Positions 44,039-53,385 of a stretch of DNA of 64,000 bases are shown here, in pieces (within the stretch, counting starts at the first letter, position 1; the number at the start of each line of letters is the position of its first letter). Source of the DNA: Pseudomonas yamanorum (GTDB taxonomy: Bacteria > Pseudomonadota > Gammaproteobacteria > Pseudomonadales > Pseudomonadaceae); NCBI RefSeq assembly GCF_900105735.1, contig NZ_LT629793.1, forward strand, positions 1,922,001 to 1,986,000. Direction: 5' to 3'. The notes beneath the pieces were generated by a model, which saw only the letters and a program-made list of their open reading frames with translations, had not been told where the DNA came from and made no database searches. The position numbers and the translations under genes were made by a program.

Positions 44039-44509
44039 ATGAGCCACTCCATCTCGCAACGCGTACAAGCCCTCGGCCTGAGCCTACCAACACCCAGCCA
44101 GCCGATCGCCAACTACGTCAATTACGTGATCAGCCAGAACCAACTGTTTATCTCCGGCCAAATTCCGCTGCTGGACGGCAAGCCGACGTACATTGGCCGA
44201 CTCGGCGAGTCCATCAGCGAAGACGAAGGCGCTAAAGCCGCCGAACTCGCTGCGCTGGGCCTGCTCGCACAATTGAGCGATGCCTTGGGCGATGACCTGT
44301 CGCGGCTGGTGCGCATCATTCGGTTGGGCGTGTTTATCGCCAGCAGCGGTGATTTCCAGCGCCAGGGCGCAGTGGCCAATGGCGCCTCGAACCTGCTGGT
44401 GAACGCCCTTGGCGACAAAGGTCGCCATGTCCGTACTGCCGTGGGCGTCGCCAGTTTGCCAGGCGGCGTGGCAGTGGAGGTTGATGCCATTTTCGAGCTG
44501 CAGCCGTGA
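44039..44509 (+). CDS. RidA family (YjgF/YER057c/UK114) protein
   Basis: Enamine/imine deaminase-like protein of 156 residues. FISGQIPLLDGKPTYIGRLGESISEDEGAKAAELAALGLLAQL follows the RidA-like long subgroup (about 150 residues), with IIRLGVFIASSGDFQRQGAVANGASNLLVNALG and RTAVGVASLPGGVAVEVDAIFEL. The catalytic arginine typical of RidA appears in the RTAVGV block. It overlaps the aminotransferase gene by 4 bp, so it probably handles a reactive enamine released by that PLP enzyme. Confidence 0.88.
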   Translation: MSHSISQRVQALGLSLPTPSQPIANYVNYVISQNQLFISGQIPLLDGKPTYIGRLGESISEDEGAKAAELAALGLLAQLSDALGDDLSRLVRIIRLGVFIASSGDFQRQGAVANGASNLLVNALGDKGRHVRTAVGVASLPGGVAVEVDAIFELQP

Positions 44510-45702
44510 CCGCGCTGTCCCTGACCGAGGTCCGGGAGCTGCGGGACGAAACGCCGGGCTGCCAGTCCGGCATCGTCCACTTCAACCACGCCGGGGCCTC
44601 CTTGCCAAGCCAGGGGACGCTCGACGCAATCATTGACCAGTTGCAACGCGAAGCCCGTGACGGCCCGATGGAGGCCGGCGAGCACGGGTCGCTGCTGGCG
44701 GAGAAAGCCCGTCGCGCGGCGGCGCAATTGCTCAACGCCCCCGTGTCATCGATTGCCTTCGCCAGCAGCGGCTCGACCGCCTGGAGCATGGCGTTCCAGG
44801 CGCTGGGCCCATGGCACCCGGGCGACCGCATTCTGGTGGGCCGCCACGAATGGGGCGGCAACCTGGCGAGCATGCAGACGGCCGTGCAAGCGGGTGCGCA
44901 CGTGGAGGTAATCCCTTGCGATGAAACCGGCGCGGTGTCCGTCGCCGGCCTGGAAGCCATGCTCGACGCCCGGGTGCGGTTGATCGACCTGACCTGGCTC
45001 CCCGCCAACAGCGGCTTGATCAACCCTGCCGAGGCCATCGGCGCGCTGGCCAAGCGTCATGGCATCGCCTACTTCATCGACGCCGGACAAGCCATCGGCC
45101 AGGTGCCGGTGGATGTGCAAACGCTGCACTGCGATGTGCTCAAGGGCGCCGGGCGCAAGCATCTGCGCGGCCCACGCGGAACCGCATTGCTGTATGTGCG
45201 TCCGGATTTTCTTGAACGTTTGAACCCAGCCCAGCGCGATGTGTTTTCTGCGCCCTGGAGCCCTGCGGGTTTCGACTTGCGCAACGACGCCCGGCGCTTT
45301 GAAACCAGCGAAGTGTCATTCGCGTTGCTGGCAGGCCTGGGCAATGCACTGCAGGAGGTCAATCGACTGGGCGTTGAGCGGATTCGCCGGACGGTTCGGC
45401 TTCTAAGTGACACGATCCGCGAAGAACTTAGCGGGATCGAGGGGATTACCGTGCATGATTTGGGCATTGCCGGAAACCAGTCAGGCCTGATCGCCTTCAA
45501 CCTGGCCGGCTGGGACGCCTTTGAGCTCAAGCGGCGCATGGGGCTCAAGCGGATCAACATCGGTGCCAACGGCGTGCCCTACACCCCGCTGGACATGCAG
45601 GCGCGCGAGCTGGACAGCGTGGCGCGAATCTCCGTGAGCTACCTCAACACCGCGCACGATATCGAGCAACTGGTAGCCGCCCTGCACGAACTGCGGGATT
45701 AA
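44506..45702 (+). CDS. Class V PLP-dependent aminotransferase
   Basis: PLP enzyme of 398 residues related to cysteine desulfurase, EgtE and isopenicillin-epimerase-like proteins. VHFNHAGASLPSQGTLDAI at the start, SSGSTAWSMAFQAL (phosphate loop), FIDAGQAIGQVPVDVQ (Asp contacting the PLP nitrogen) and the Schiff-base lysine in KGAGRKHLRGPRG are visible. The start is GTG (44506), overlapping ridA. The substrate is unknown; desulfurase, lyase or transaminase activity is possible. It ends by overlapping the convergent gene at 45699 by 4 bp. Confidence 0.85.
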   Translation: MTALSLTEVRELRDETPGCQSGIVHFNHAGASLPSQGTLDAIIDQLQREARDGPMEAGEHGSLLAEKARRAAAQLLNAPVSSIAFASSGSTAWSMAFQALGPWHPGDRILVGRHEWGGNLASMQTAVQAGAHVEVIPCDETGAVSVAGLEAMLDARVRLIDLTWLPANSGLINPAEAIGALAKRHGIAYFIDAGQAIGQVPVDVQTLHCDVLKGAGRKHLRGPRGTALLYVRPDFLERLNPAQRDVFSAPWSPAGFDLRNDARRFETSEVSFALLAGLGNALQEVNRLGVERIRRTVRLLSDTIREELSGIEGITVHDLGIAGNQSGLIAFNLAGWDAFELKRRMGLKRINIGANGVPYTPLDMQARELDSVARISVSYLNTAHDIEQLVAALHELRD

Positions 45703-46040
45703 ACCTCGACGTCCACCCACAGGCCTTGCCGTGGCGCATCTTCAATCAGCGGCACCACCGGCACGGTGTTGTCGGCGTTGAGTTCGTCGCCGGGAATGGC
45801 CAGGTGCTGCTCCGAATCCTCATCGGCTTCGCGGCGGCGCTTTTGCTGTTCCTGCTGGCGTCGCTGTTCCTCGCGCAGCAACAGGGCTGCTTCCTCGGGG
45901 TCGCGCTTTTGCAGGTCGATGGTGCTTTCGTTGGAGCCTGGTTGAACCGGCGCCACAGGCGGGATATCCGGTTTCTGGCGCACCGGATCAAGCTGCGACG
46001 TGACCGGCACAACACTCAAGGGCAGCATGGGTGGCAGCAT
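45699..46040 (-). CDS. Proline/charge-rich hypothetical protein
   Basis: Low-complexity protein of 113 residues. It has a hydrophobic proline-rich start (MLPPMLPLSVVPVTSQ), a central charged coiled-coil-like run (REEQRRQQEQQKRRREADED) and an acidic C-terminus. An AGGAG ribosome site lies 9-10 nt before the ATG at 46040. Pseudomonas genomes carry similar small proteins, sometimes mislabelled as aspartate-semialdehyde dehydrogenase. I see no enzyme motif and assign no function. Confidence 0.65.
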   Translation of the reverse strand: MLPPMLPLSVVPVTSQLDPVRQKPDIPPVAPVQPGSNESTIDLQKRDPEEAALLLREEQRRQQEQQKRRREADEDSEQHLAIPGDELNADNTVPVVPLIEDAPRQGLWVDVEV

Positions 46041-46195
46041 ATTAATAGTCTCCTGTTCAGCAGACTGTCGGCTGCGTGGGTGACGACTTGAGCGTCAAGC
46101 CGCCAACTTGTGAACCAATCGTCATCTATCCGACGAACATACAGCCCTTTTTCTTGCCGCTTGTAGCTTAAAGCTTGAAGCTGCACCTATTCCTT

Positions 46196-46224
46196 TTGGT
46201 CTGGAAGCCGTGTTCCGTTAGAAT
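46196..46224 (+). promoter_or_regulatory. Sigma70-type promoter of rapA
   Basis: TTGGTC (46196-46201), 17-bp spacer, TAGAAT (46219-46224), about 32 bp before the rapA ATG. The 46041-46195 stretch holds no gene. Confidence 0.6.
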
Positions 46225-46256
46225 AGTCGGCTTTTTCACGGCGGGAGTCAGGCAGC

Positions 46257-49103
46257 ATGGCGCAGCAGTATCAACCGGGGCAACGCTGGATTAGTGACAG
46301 CGAAGCAGAGCTGGGGTTAGGCACCGTTCTGGCACAGGACGGCCGCTTGTTAACCGTGCTCTATCCGGCCACTGGCGACACCCGCCAGTATGCGCTACGG
46401 AATGCGCCCCTCACTCGCGTGAGGTTTTCGCCGGGTGACACCATCACCCATTTCGAAGGCTGGAAAATGACCGTGCAAGAGGTCGACGATGTCGACGGCC
46501 TGCTGGTCTACCACGGCCTCAATGGGCAGAACGAGCAGGTCACCCTGCCGGAAACCCAACTCTCGAACTTCATCCAGTTCCGTCTGGCCAGCGACCGTCT
46601 GTTCGCCGGCCAGATCGACCCGCTGCCCTGGTTCTCCCTGCGCTATCACACCCTGGAACACACCAGCCGCCAGTTGCAGTCCTCGCTTTGGGGTCTGGGC
46701 GGCGTGCGTGCGCAACCGATCGCGCACCAGCTGCACATCGCCCGTGAAGTTGCCGACCGCATCGCGCCGCGTGTTCTGCTGGCGGACGAGGTGGGCCTGG
46801 GCAAGACCATCGAAGCTGGCCTGGTGATCCATCGCCAGTTGCTGTCCGGTCGCGCCAACCGCGTGCTGATCCTGGTGCCGGAAAACCTCCAGCACCAGTG
46901 GCTGGTGGAAATGCGCCGCCGCTTCAACCTGCAGGTGGCGCTGTTCGACGAAGAGCGCTTTATCGAAAGCGATGCCACCAACCCGTTCGAAGACACCCAG
47001 CTTGCGCTGGTGGCCCTGGAATGGCTGGTGGACGACGAGAAAGCCCAGGACGCGTTGTTCGCCGCCGGCTGGGACCTGCTGGTGGTCGACGAAGCTCACC
47101 ACCTGGTCTGGCACGAAGAAAAAGCCAGCCCCGAATACTCGCTGGTGGAACAACTGGCCGAAGTGATTCCCGGTGTACTGCTGCTCACTGCAACCCCTGA
47201 GCAATTGGGCCAGGACAGCCACTTCGCGCGCCTGCGCCTGCTGGACCCGAATCGTTTCCACGACCTGCACGCCTTCCGCGCCGAGAGCGAAAACTATCGC
47301 CCGGTGGCCGAAGCCGTTCAGGAGCTGCTGGACAAGGGCCGCCTCTCGCCCGCCGCCCACAAGACCATCCAGGGTTTCCTCGGCGACGAAGGCGAAGCGC
47401 TGCTGACCGCCGTCAACGATGGCGATGCCGAAGCCAGCGCCCGTTTGGTACGCGAACTGCTCGACCGCCACGGCACCGGCCGCGTGCTGTTCCGCAACAC
47501 CCGCGCCGCCGTACAAGGCTTCCCGGAGCGCAAGCTGCACGCCTACCCGCTGCCGTGCCCGGACGAATACCTCGAACTGCCCCTGGGCGAACACGCCGAG
47601 CTGTACCCGGAAGTCAGCTTCCAGTCCCAGCCGGATGTGGATGAAGAACAACGCTGGTGGCGTTTCGACCCGCGCGTCGAGTGGCTGATCGACCAGCTGA
47701 AAATGCTCAAGCGCACCAAAGTCCTGGTGATCTGCGCCCACGCCGAAACCGCCATGGACCTGGAAGACGCCCTGCGCGTGCGTTCCGGTATCCCGGCCAC
47801 GGTGTTCCACGAGGGCATGAACATCCTCGAGCGCGACCGCGCCGCTGCTTACTTTGCGGATGAAGAGTTTGGCGCCCAGGTGCTGATCTGCTCGGAAATC
47901 GGCAGTGAAGGCCGCAACTTCCAGTTCTCCCACCACTTGGTGCTGTTCGACCTGCCGTCCCACCCGGATCTGCTGGAACAGCGGATCGGCCGTCTGGACC
48001 GGATCGGCCAGAAGCATGTGATCGAACTGCATGTGCCGTACCTGGAAACCAGTCCGCAAGAGCGGCTATTCCAGTGGTACCACGAAGCGCTGAACGCGTT
48101 CCTCAACACCTGCCCGACCGGCAACGCCTTGCAGCACCAGTTCGGCCCGCGCCTGCTGCCGCTGCTGGAAAATGCCGACGACGGCGAGTGGCAAGCGCTG
48201 ATCGACGAAGCCCGTGCCGAGCGCGAGCGCCTCGAAGCCGAACTGCACACCGGCCGCGATCGTTTGCTGGAGCTCAACTCCGGCGGTGCCGGTGAAGGTG
48301 ATGCGCTGGTGGAAGCCATCCTCGAGCAAGACGACCAGTTCACCCTGCCGATCTACATGGAAACCCTATTCGACGCCTTCGGCATCGACAGCGAAGACCA
48401 TTCGGAAAACGCGCTGATCCTCAAGCCCAGCGAAAAAATGCTCGACGCCAGCTTCCCCCTGGGCGACGACGAAGGCGTGACCATCACCTACGATCGCAAC
48501 CAGGCGCTGTCCCGCGAAGACATGCAGTTCATCACCTGGGAACACCCGATGGTGCAGGGCGGCATGGACCTGGTGCTGTCCGGTTCCATGGGCAACACCG
48601 CCGTGGCGCTGATCAAGAACAAGGCGCTCAAGCCGGGCACCGTGTTGCTGGAACTGCTCTACGTCAGCGAAGTGGTTGCCCCGCGTTCGCTGCAATTGGG
48701 CCGTTACCTGCCGCCGGCTGCGCTGCGTTGCCTGCTGGATGCCAACGGCAATGACCTGTCGGGCCGCGTGTCATTCCTGACCTTGAACGACCAGCTGGAA
48801 AGCGTGCCCCGGGCCAGCGCCAACAAGTTCGTCCAGGCCCAGCGCGACCAGCTGACGCCACGGATCAACGCCGGCGAAGAGAAGATCGCCCCGCGTCACG
48901 CCGAGCGTGTAGCCGAGGCTCAACGTCGCCTGGCGGCGGACACCGACGAAGAACTGGCGCGCCTGACCGCGTTGCAAGCGGTCAACCCGACCGTGCGTGA
49001 CAGCGAACTGGTTGCCCTGCGCCAACAGCGCGAGCAAGGCCTGGCCATGCTCGACAAGGCGGCGCTGCGACTGGAAGCGATTCGGGTATTGGTCGCGGGC
49101 TAA
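46257..49103 (+). CDS. rapA: RNA polymerase-associated ATP-dependent helicase-like protein
   Basis: SWI2/SNF2 ATPase of 948 residues (E. coli RapA 968) that recycles stalled RNA polymerase after transcription. The N-terminal Tudor-like region begins [20 protein letters not shown]. Walker A lies at about 176-184 ([12 protein letters not shown]), the DEAH box at 278-281, LLLTATP follows, and the second helicase lobe contains [23 protein letters not shown] and [11 protein letters not shown]. The C-terminal RapA domain occupies the remainder. It is monocistronic, with its own promoter and terminator. Confidence 0.95.
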   Translation: MAQQYQPGQRWISDSEAELGLGTVLAQDGRLLTVLYPATGDTRQYALRNAPLTRVRFSPGDTITHFEGWKMTVQEVDDVDGLLVYHGLNGQNEQVTLPETQLSNFIQFRLASDRLFAGQIDPLPWFSLRYHTLEHTSRQLQSSLWGLGGVRAQPIAHQLHIAREVADRIAPRVLLADEVGLGKTIEAGLVIHRQLLSGRANRVLILVPENLQHQWLVEMRRRFNLQVALFDEERFIESDATNPFEDTQLALVALEWLVDDEKAQDALFAAGWDLLVVDEAHHLVWHEEKASPEYSLVEQLAEVIPGVLLLTATPEQLGQDSHFARLRLLDPNRFHDLHAFRAESENYRPVAEAVQELLDKGRLSPAAHKTIQGFLGDEGEALLTAVNDGDAEASARLVRELLDRHGTGRVLFRNTRAAVQGFPERKLHAYPLPCPDEYLELPLGEHAELYPEVSFQSQPDVDEEQRWWRFDPRVEWLIDQLKMLKRTKVLVICAHAETAMDLEDALRVRSGIPATVFHEGMNILERDRAAAYFADEEFGAQVLICSEIGSEGRNFQFSHHLVLFDLPSHPDLLEQRIGRLDRIGQKHVIELHVPYLETSPQERLFQWYHEALNAFLNTCPTGNALQHQFGPRLLPLLENADDGEWQALIDEARAERERLEAELHTGRDRLLELNSGGAGEGDALVEAILEQDDQFTLPIYMETLFDAFGIDSEDHSENALILKPSEKMLDASFPLGDDEGVTITYDRNQALSREDMQFITWEHPMVQGGMDLVLSGSMGNTAVALIKNKALKPGTVLLELLYVSEVVAPRSLQLGRYLPPAALRCLLDANGNDLSGRVSFLTLNDQLESVPRASANKFVQAQRDQLTPRINAGEEKIAPRHAERVAEAQRRLAADTDEELARLTALQAVNPTVRDSELVALRQQREQGLAMLDKAALRLEAIRVLVAG

Positions 49104-49127
49104 CTTCGCCGCCCTACCCTGCCAAAC

Positions 49128-49157
49128 AAAAAGGCCCGCGTAATGCGGGCCTTTTTT
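49128..49157 (+). terminator. Rho-independent terminator after rapA
   Basis: AAAAGGCCCGC/GCGGGCCTTTT stem around GTAAT, with an extended T-tract. The A-tract on the other side could also serve the minus strand. Confidence 0.93.
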
Positions 49158-49195
49158 ATTCACTGGGTTTCATCGGTGACCCTGATGCCCTCATC

Positions 49196-49275
49196 GCGGG
49201 CAAGCCCGGCTCCCACAATGACCGTGTACATCAGCGACAACTCGGTCAACTGTGGGAGCTGGCTTGCCTGCGATG
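49196..49275. repeat. REPIN after rapA
   Basis: Inverted REP units (GCGGGCAAGCCCGGCTCCCACA and TGTGGGAGCTGGCTTGCCTGCG cut to the shared core) spaced by about 38 bp, between the convergent rapA and MFS genes. Confidence 0.85.
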
Positions 49276-49289
49276 GCCTTACCTCGGTC

Positions 49290-50636
49290 TCAGGCAGTAA
49301 CCGCCGTAGCCGGCACCTCCACCACCCCCAACCCATCCTTCATCCGCTTGGCATCGCGCACAAAACTGCGGGACGCCTGGAACAGAAACAGCATGGTCAG
49401 AAACAGCGCCACCGGAATCAGGTACATGGCATCGTGCAAGCCTATGGCTTTATAAGCCTCGGTCATCTGCTCCGCCCCCGCCGCATACATCGCCGAATGG
49501 GCAAAATGATCCGACAGCCCGCCCACCACAATCGGCCCCATGCCACCGCCCAGCAAATACAAGCCGGCGAAGAACAACGCCATCGCCGTGGCCCGCAGGC
49601 GCGGCTCGACCACGTCCTGGATCGCCGTGTACACGCAGGTGTAGAAGTTATAGGCAAACAGCCAGCCCACACTGAACAACGCCACAAACACACCAATCTC
49701 GATCCGCCCGGCGTGCAACGCCCAAGCAGTGGTGACGGTAGAGATGATCAAGCTGCACGCCGCGAACAACAACCGGCCATTCGCGATGCGTTGATGGATC
49801 TTGTCGGCAATCCAGCCGCCCAGGGTCAGGCCCACCAGGCCGGTAATACCGACGATAACACCGGTGGCGACTGCCGCATCCTGTAACGGCAGCAGGAAAT
49901 AGCGCTGCAGCATCGGCACCAGGAACGAGTTGCAGGCATAGGTGGCGAAGTTGAAGCACAAGCCTGCCAGCACCAGCCATAGAAACGTCGGCACCGCCAG
50001 CACCCGGCGAATCGGCCGGTCGACTTTCTCCTGGGAGACTTGCACGGTTTCTGCGGCGCCGCGCTTGGGCTCCTTGATGTAGAACATGAACACCGCAAGA
50101 ATCAGCCCCGGCACCGCGGCAATAAAGAACGGCGCACGCCAGCTGTCGAACGCCTTGACCATCGCACCAATGGTAAAGAACGCCAGCAACAGGCCCAAGG
50201 GCAGGCCCAGCATGAAGATCCCCATGGCCCGCGCCCGGCGGTGAGCCGGAAACAGGTCACCGATCAGCGAATTGGCCGCTGGTGCATAACTGGCCTCGCC
50301 GATGCCGATGCCCATGCGCACCAGCAAAAACGTCCAGAAGCTGCCCACCAGACCGTTGACCGCCGTCAGGCCACTCCACGCCGCCAGGCCCCAGCCCATG
50401 AGTTTGCTGCGCGAGCCGGTATCGGCCATGCGCCCGAGGGGCAAGCCGGCAATCGCATAAACAATGGTGAACGCAGTGCCGATGATGCCGAGCTGGAAAT
50501 CGCTGAGGTGCCACTCCATGCGGATCGGTTCGATGATAATCGCGGGGATGGTGCGGTCGAAAAAGTTGAACAGGTTGGCCAGGAACAACAGGAACAGAAT
50601 GCGCCAGGCATTCGCCGCTTGGGTCGAGTTCTGCAT
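49290..50636 (-). CDS. MFS transporter, Spinster-like
   Basis: Twelve-helix major facilitator of 448 residues. ILFLLFLANLFNFFDRTIPAIIIEPI in helix 1 and VYAIAGLPLGRMADTGSRSKLMGWGL match the Spinster/Spns-type group. GIGIGEASYAPAANSLIGDLFP is helix 4 with the conserved Gly-Glu. ATG 50636 is chosen because the preceding in-frame extension lacks conservation. The substrate is unknown. It stands alone, convergent with rapA and divergent from the c-di-GMP gene. Confidence 0.85.
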   Translation of the reverse strand: MQNSTQAANAWRILFLLFLANLFNFFDRTIPAIIIEPIRMEWHLSDFQLGIIGTAFTIVYAIAGLPLGRMADTGSRSKLMGWGLAAWSGLTAVNGLVGSFWTFLLVRMGIGIGEASYAPAANSLIGDLFPAHRRARAMGIFMLGLPLGLLLAFFTIGAMVKAFDSWRAPFFIAAVPGLILAVFMFYIKEPKRGAAETVQVSQEKVDRPIRRVLAVPTFLWLVLAGLCFNFATYACNSFLVPMLQRYFLLPLQDAAVATGVIVGITGLVGLTLGGWIADKIHQRIANGRLLFAACSLIISTVTTAWALHAGRIEIGVFVALFSVGWLFAYNFYTCVYTAIQDVVEPRLRATAMALFFAGLYLLGGGMGPIVVGGLSDHFAHSAMYAAGAEQMTEAYKAIGLHDAMYLIPVALFLTMLFLFQASRSFVRDAKRMKDGLGVVEVPATAVTA

Positions 50637-50781
50637 GGGTCCGTCTCTTTTATTGTTATGTGAGCCGCGATGCCAGACGCATCCTGAGCCCGGAACCTGC
50701 AATCTAGTCAGCCCCGTGGGGATTGTCTGTAATGATTCGTAAGTCTGATGTCACTCCATCGGGCGACTCGGGCTGTCATCC

Positions 50782-50829
50782 CTAATCATTTAGTTCTAGT
50801 TATTTATAAACTCATCGCCAAATGATTAG
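50782..50829 (+). promoter_or_regulatory. Perfect 10-bp inverted repeat upstream of the c-di-GMP gene
   Basis: CTAATCATTT (50782-50791) and AAATGATTAG (50820-50829), 28 bp apart in an AT-rich region. A possible promoter TTGTAA (50850-50855), 15 bp, TATACT (50871-50876) follows. The arrangement could be a looped or dimeric operator for the divergent MFS gene or for the c-di-GMP gene. 50637-50917 has no gene. Confidence 0.45.
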
Positions 50830-50917
50830 AAGCAATCTGCCATCAGCCCTTGTAACCCGCTCACGCTCTCTATACTGAAAGACGCAGTCAGACTAAAACT
50901 CTGTGACGGGACATGCT

Positions 50918-53179
50918 ATGGAATGGCTTGGTTTGCATTTTTTTACCGACCTTCCGGACAGCGGGCACTTATTACTCAATTGCAGTCATAACCCCTTTCT
51001 GGTGCTTCTGGCTTACGTGGTGGCCTGTGCAGCGGGCTTCGGCACCCTGGACATGGCCGAGCGGGTCGGCCATGTCGACAACCCCAAGGCTCAACGGCAC
51101 TGGCGCTGGGTAGGTGCGGGCTGCCTGGCAGGCGGAATCTGGTCGACCCACTTCATCAGCATGCTGGCCTTCCAGGCGCCTATCGCAATTCACTACGAAT
51201 TGATCATGACGTTCGCCTCGCTGCTGATCGCCCTGATCGCGTCGCTGTTCGCCATGCAAACCCTCAGTCACCCCAGGCTGCGCCTGCACCAATATGTGCT
51301 GGCATCGGTGTGGATGGGGCTGGGCATTGCGTTGATGCACTACGTGGGCATGTCGGCCATGCGCTCCGAGGCGGGCGTGTATTTCGAGACCGGGCTGTTC
51401 CTGGCCTCGGTGTTGATCGCCATCGGCGCCAGCCTCGCGGCGTTGCTGCTGTCGTTGTACTTGCGCAACGGCACCGGCATGTTTCATCAATTACTTAAGT
51501 ACGCCGCCAGCCTGGTGCTCGGCGCCGGCATTATCAGCATGCACTTCACCGGCATGGCGGCCATGCAACTGCTGGTGCCCGAGGACCTTGTTCCGTCGGC
51601 GCTGCCCGTGGACAACAACCCCATCCAACTGGGCCTGCTGGTAGCGGTCATCGCCTTGCTGGTGATCGGCAGCAGCATCAGCGCTGCGCTGGCAGACAAG
51701 AAGCTGCAACACAAGGAAACCGACCTGCGCCGGGTCAATGCACTGCTCACCGAACTCGACCAGGCCCGCGCCTCGCTGCAACAGGTGGCGCACTACGACG
51801 CCTTGACCAGCCTGCTCAACCGCCGCGGCTTCAACCAGATCTTCGCCGAGAAGCTCGCAGAAAAAACCGCCACCGACGGCATGCTGGCGGTGATCTTCCT
51901 GGATATCGACCACTTCAAGCGCATCAACGACAGCCTCGGCCATGACGCCGGCGACGAATTGCTCACGGTGCTGGCCGGCCATATCAAAAGCTCGGTACGC
52001 AGCCACGACGACGTGGTCGCGCGGTTTGGCGGTGACGAGTTCTGCATCCTGATCAGCATTCACCATCGCGATGAAGCGCGGCACATGGCCCAACGCATCA
52101 TGCAGAAAATGAAAGACCCCATCGAGTTGGCTGGCCGGCGCATGGTGATGACCACCAGCATCGGCATCAGCCTGTTCCCCGAAGACGGAAAAACCAGCGA
52201 GGAGCTACTCAAAACTGCCGACCTGGCGTTGTATCAGTCCAAGGATACCGGGCGTAACAACCTGAACTTCTTCAGCTCCAACCTGAAAACCCGGGCTTTC
52301 CTGGAACTGCAACTGGAGGAAGAACTGCGCGCCGCGCTGCGGGGCAAAAACGAGCTGGTGCTGTTTTATCAACCGATTCTTGACCTGAAAAAAGGCCGGA
52401 TCACACGCCTCGAAGCCCTGGTGCGTTGGCAACATCCCCAACACGGCTTGCTGACCCCTGACCGGTTCATTGGCATTGCTGAAAACAATGGCCTGATTGC
52501 CGAACTGGATCACTGGGTCCTGCGCCAGGCCTGCCACGACCTCAGCCTGCTGTCGGAGCAGGGTCATACGGAATTGATCATGGCGGTCAATTGTTCGGCC
52601 TTGAACCTGACTCGTGACGAACTGGCCGATGAAATCGAAAACGCCCTGCGCTTCGGCGGGATCGCCGCCAATCGCCTGGAACTGGAAGTGACCGAAAACG
52701 CCCTGATGGGCAATATCAGCAGCACCCTGGCACTGCTGCGGCAAATCCGCGCATTGGGCGTGTCGCTGTCCATCGACGACTTCGGCACCGGCTATTCGTC
52801 CCTCGCCTACCTCAAGCGCCTGCCGCTGAATACCTTGAAAATCGACCGCTCGTTTATCCAGGACATTCCCAAATCCGCCACCGACATCGATATCGTCCAG
52901 GCCATTATCGGCATGGCCCACACCCTGCATCTGCAAGTCGTGACCGAAGGCGTAGAGACCCTGCAACAATTGGAAGTGGTACAAAAACACGGCTGTGATT
53001 TCGTTCAGGGTTACTTGCTCAGCGCTGCGGTACCGATGAGTGACATCAGCGCAGTGATCAAAGGCCTCGACCAGCACAACATGTTCAGCCTGCTGGGCCT
53101 TACAGGCAGTGAACCCGCCCCCAAAGACCCGCCTTCGGGCCGTACGGGCCCCGCCTCCATCGTCAGGCCAATTCGCTGA
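50918..53179 (+). CDS. MHYT-GGDEF-EAL cyclic-di-GMP signalling protein (MucR-like)
   Basis: Membrane sensor of 753 residues. The N-terminal seven-helix MHYT domain (about 25-240) contains three copper/gas-sensing repeats: STHFISMLAF, LMHYVGMSAM and SMHFTGMAAM. A short coiled coil leads to the diguanylate cyclase domain with intact GGDEF (371-375). The phosphodiesterase domain has intact EAL (499-501, RLEALVRW) and DDFGTGYSS. Both catalytic motifs look active, so it may be bifunctional. The domain order matches MucR of P. aeruginosa, which feeds c-di-GMP to alginate and biofilm control; orthology is inferred. ATG 50918 starts the first helix. Confidence 0.9.
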   Translation: MEWLGLHFFTDLPDSGHLLLNCSHNPFLVLLAYVVACAAGFGTLDMAERVGHVDNPKAQRHWRWVGAGCLAGGIWSTHFISMLAFQAPIAIHYELIMTFASLLIALIASLFAMQTLSHPRLRLHQYVLASVWMGLGIALMHYVGMSAMRSEAGVYFETGLFLASVLIAIGASLAALLLSLYLRNGTGMFHQLLKYAASLVLGAGIISMHFTGMAAMQLLVPEDLVPSALPVDNNPIQLGLLVAVIALLVIGSSISAALADKKLQHKETDLRRVNALLTELDQARASLQQVAHYDALTSLLNRRGFNQIFAEKLAEKTATDGMLAVIFLDIDHFKRINDSLGHDAGDELLTVLAGHIKSSVRSHDDVVARFGGDEFCILISIHHRDEARHMAQRIMQKMKDPIELAGRRMVMTTSIGISLFPEDGKTSEELLKTADLALYQSKDTGRNNLNFFSSNLKTRAFLELQLEEELRAALRGKNELVLFYQPILDLKKGRITRLEALVRWQHPQHGLLTPDRFIGIAENNGLIAELDHWVLRQACHDLSLLSEQGHTELIMAVNCSALNLTRDELADEIENALRFGGIAANRLELEVTENALMGNISSTLALLRQIRALGVSLSIDDFGTGYSSLAYLKRLPLNTLKIDRSFIQDIPKSATDIDIVQAIIGMAHTLHLQVVTEGVETLQQLEVVQKHGCDFVQGYLLSAAVPMSDISAVIKGLDQHNMFSLLGLTGSEPAPKDPPSGRTGPASIVRPIR

Positions 53180-53268
53180 CGCCGAAAATTTGGCAAATCG
53201 CCATCACTTCACTAAAGAATCCCGACGAACGGCCGATTCATCAGAGTCCGGCCAGGATTTCCCCTTAA

Positions 53269-53280
53269 AACCCTAGGGTT
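53269..53280 (+). promoter_or_regulatory. Palindrome upstream of the tubulin-like gene
   Basis: AACCCTAGGGTT is a perfect 12-bp dyad extended by flanking TTAAA/TTAAA-like sequence, 105 bp before the ATG. It is a candidate operator; nothing links it to a known regulator. Confidence 0.3.
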
Positions 53281-53385
53281 AAACCCTCCCGCCCAGGACC
53301 AGGACGCACTGTAAAGTCGCGATCTCTCATTCCGTGATGGCCACTTGATACCTCTTCAGCCATCCGTCCAGGCACATGGCGCACA

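Noticed and set aside
46395..48059. Long minus-strand open frame within rapA
   Set aside because: Shadow of the rapA codon pattern; no start signal and no recognisable domain.
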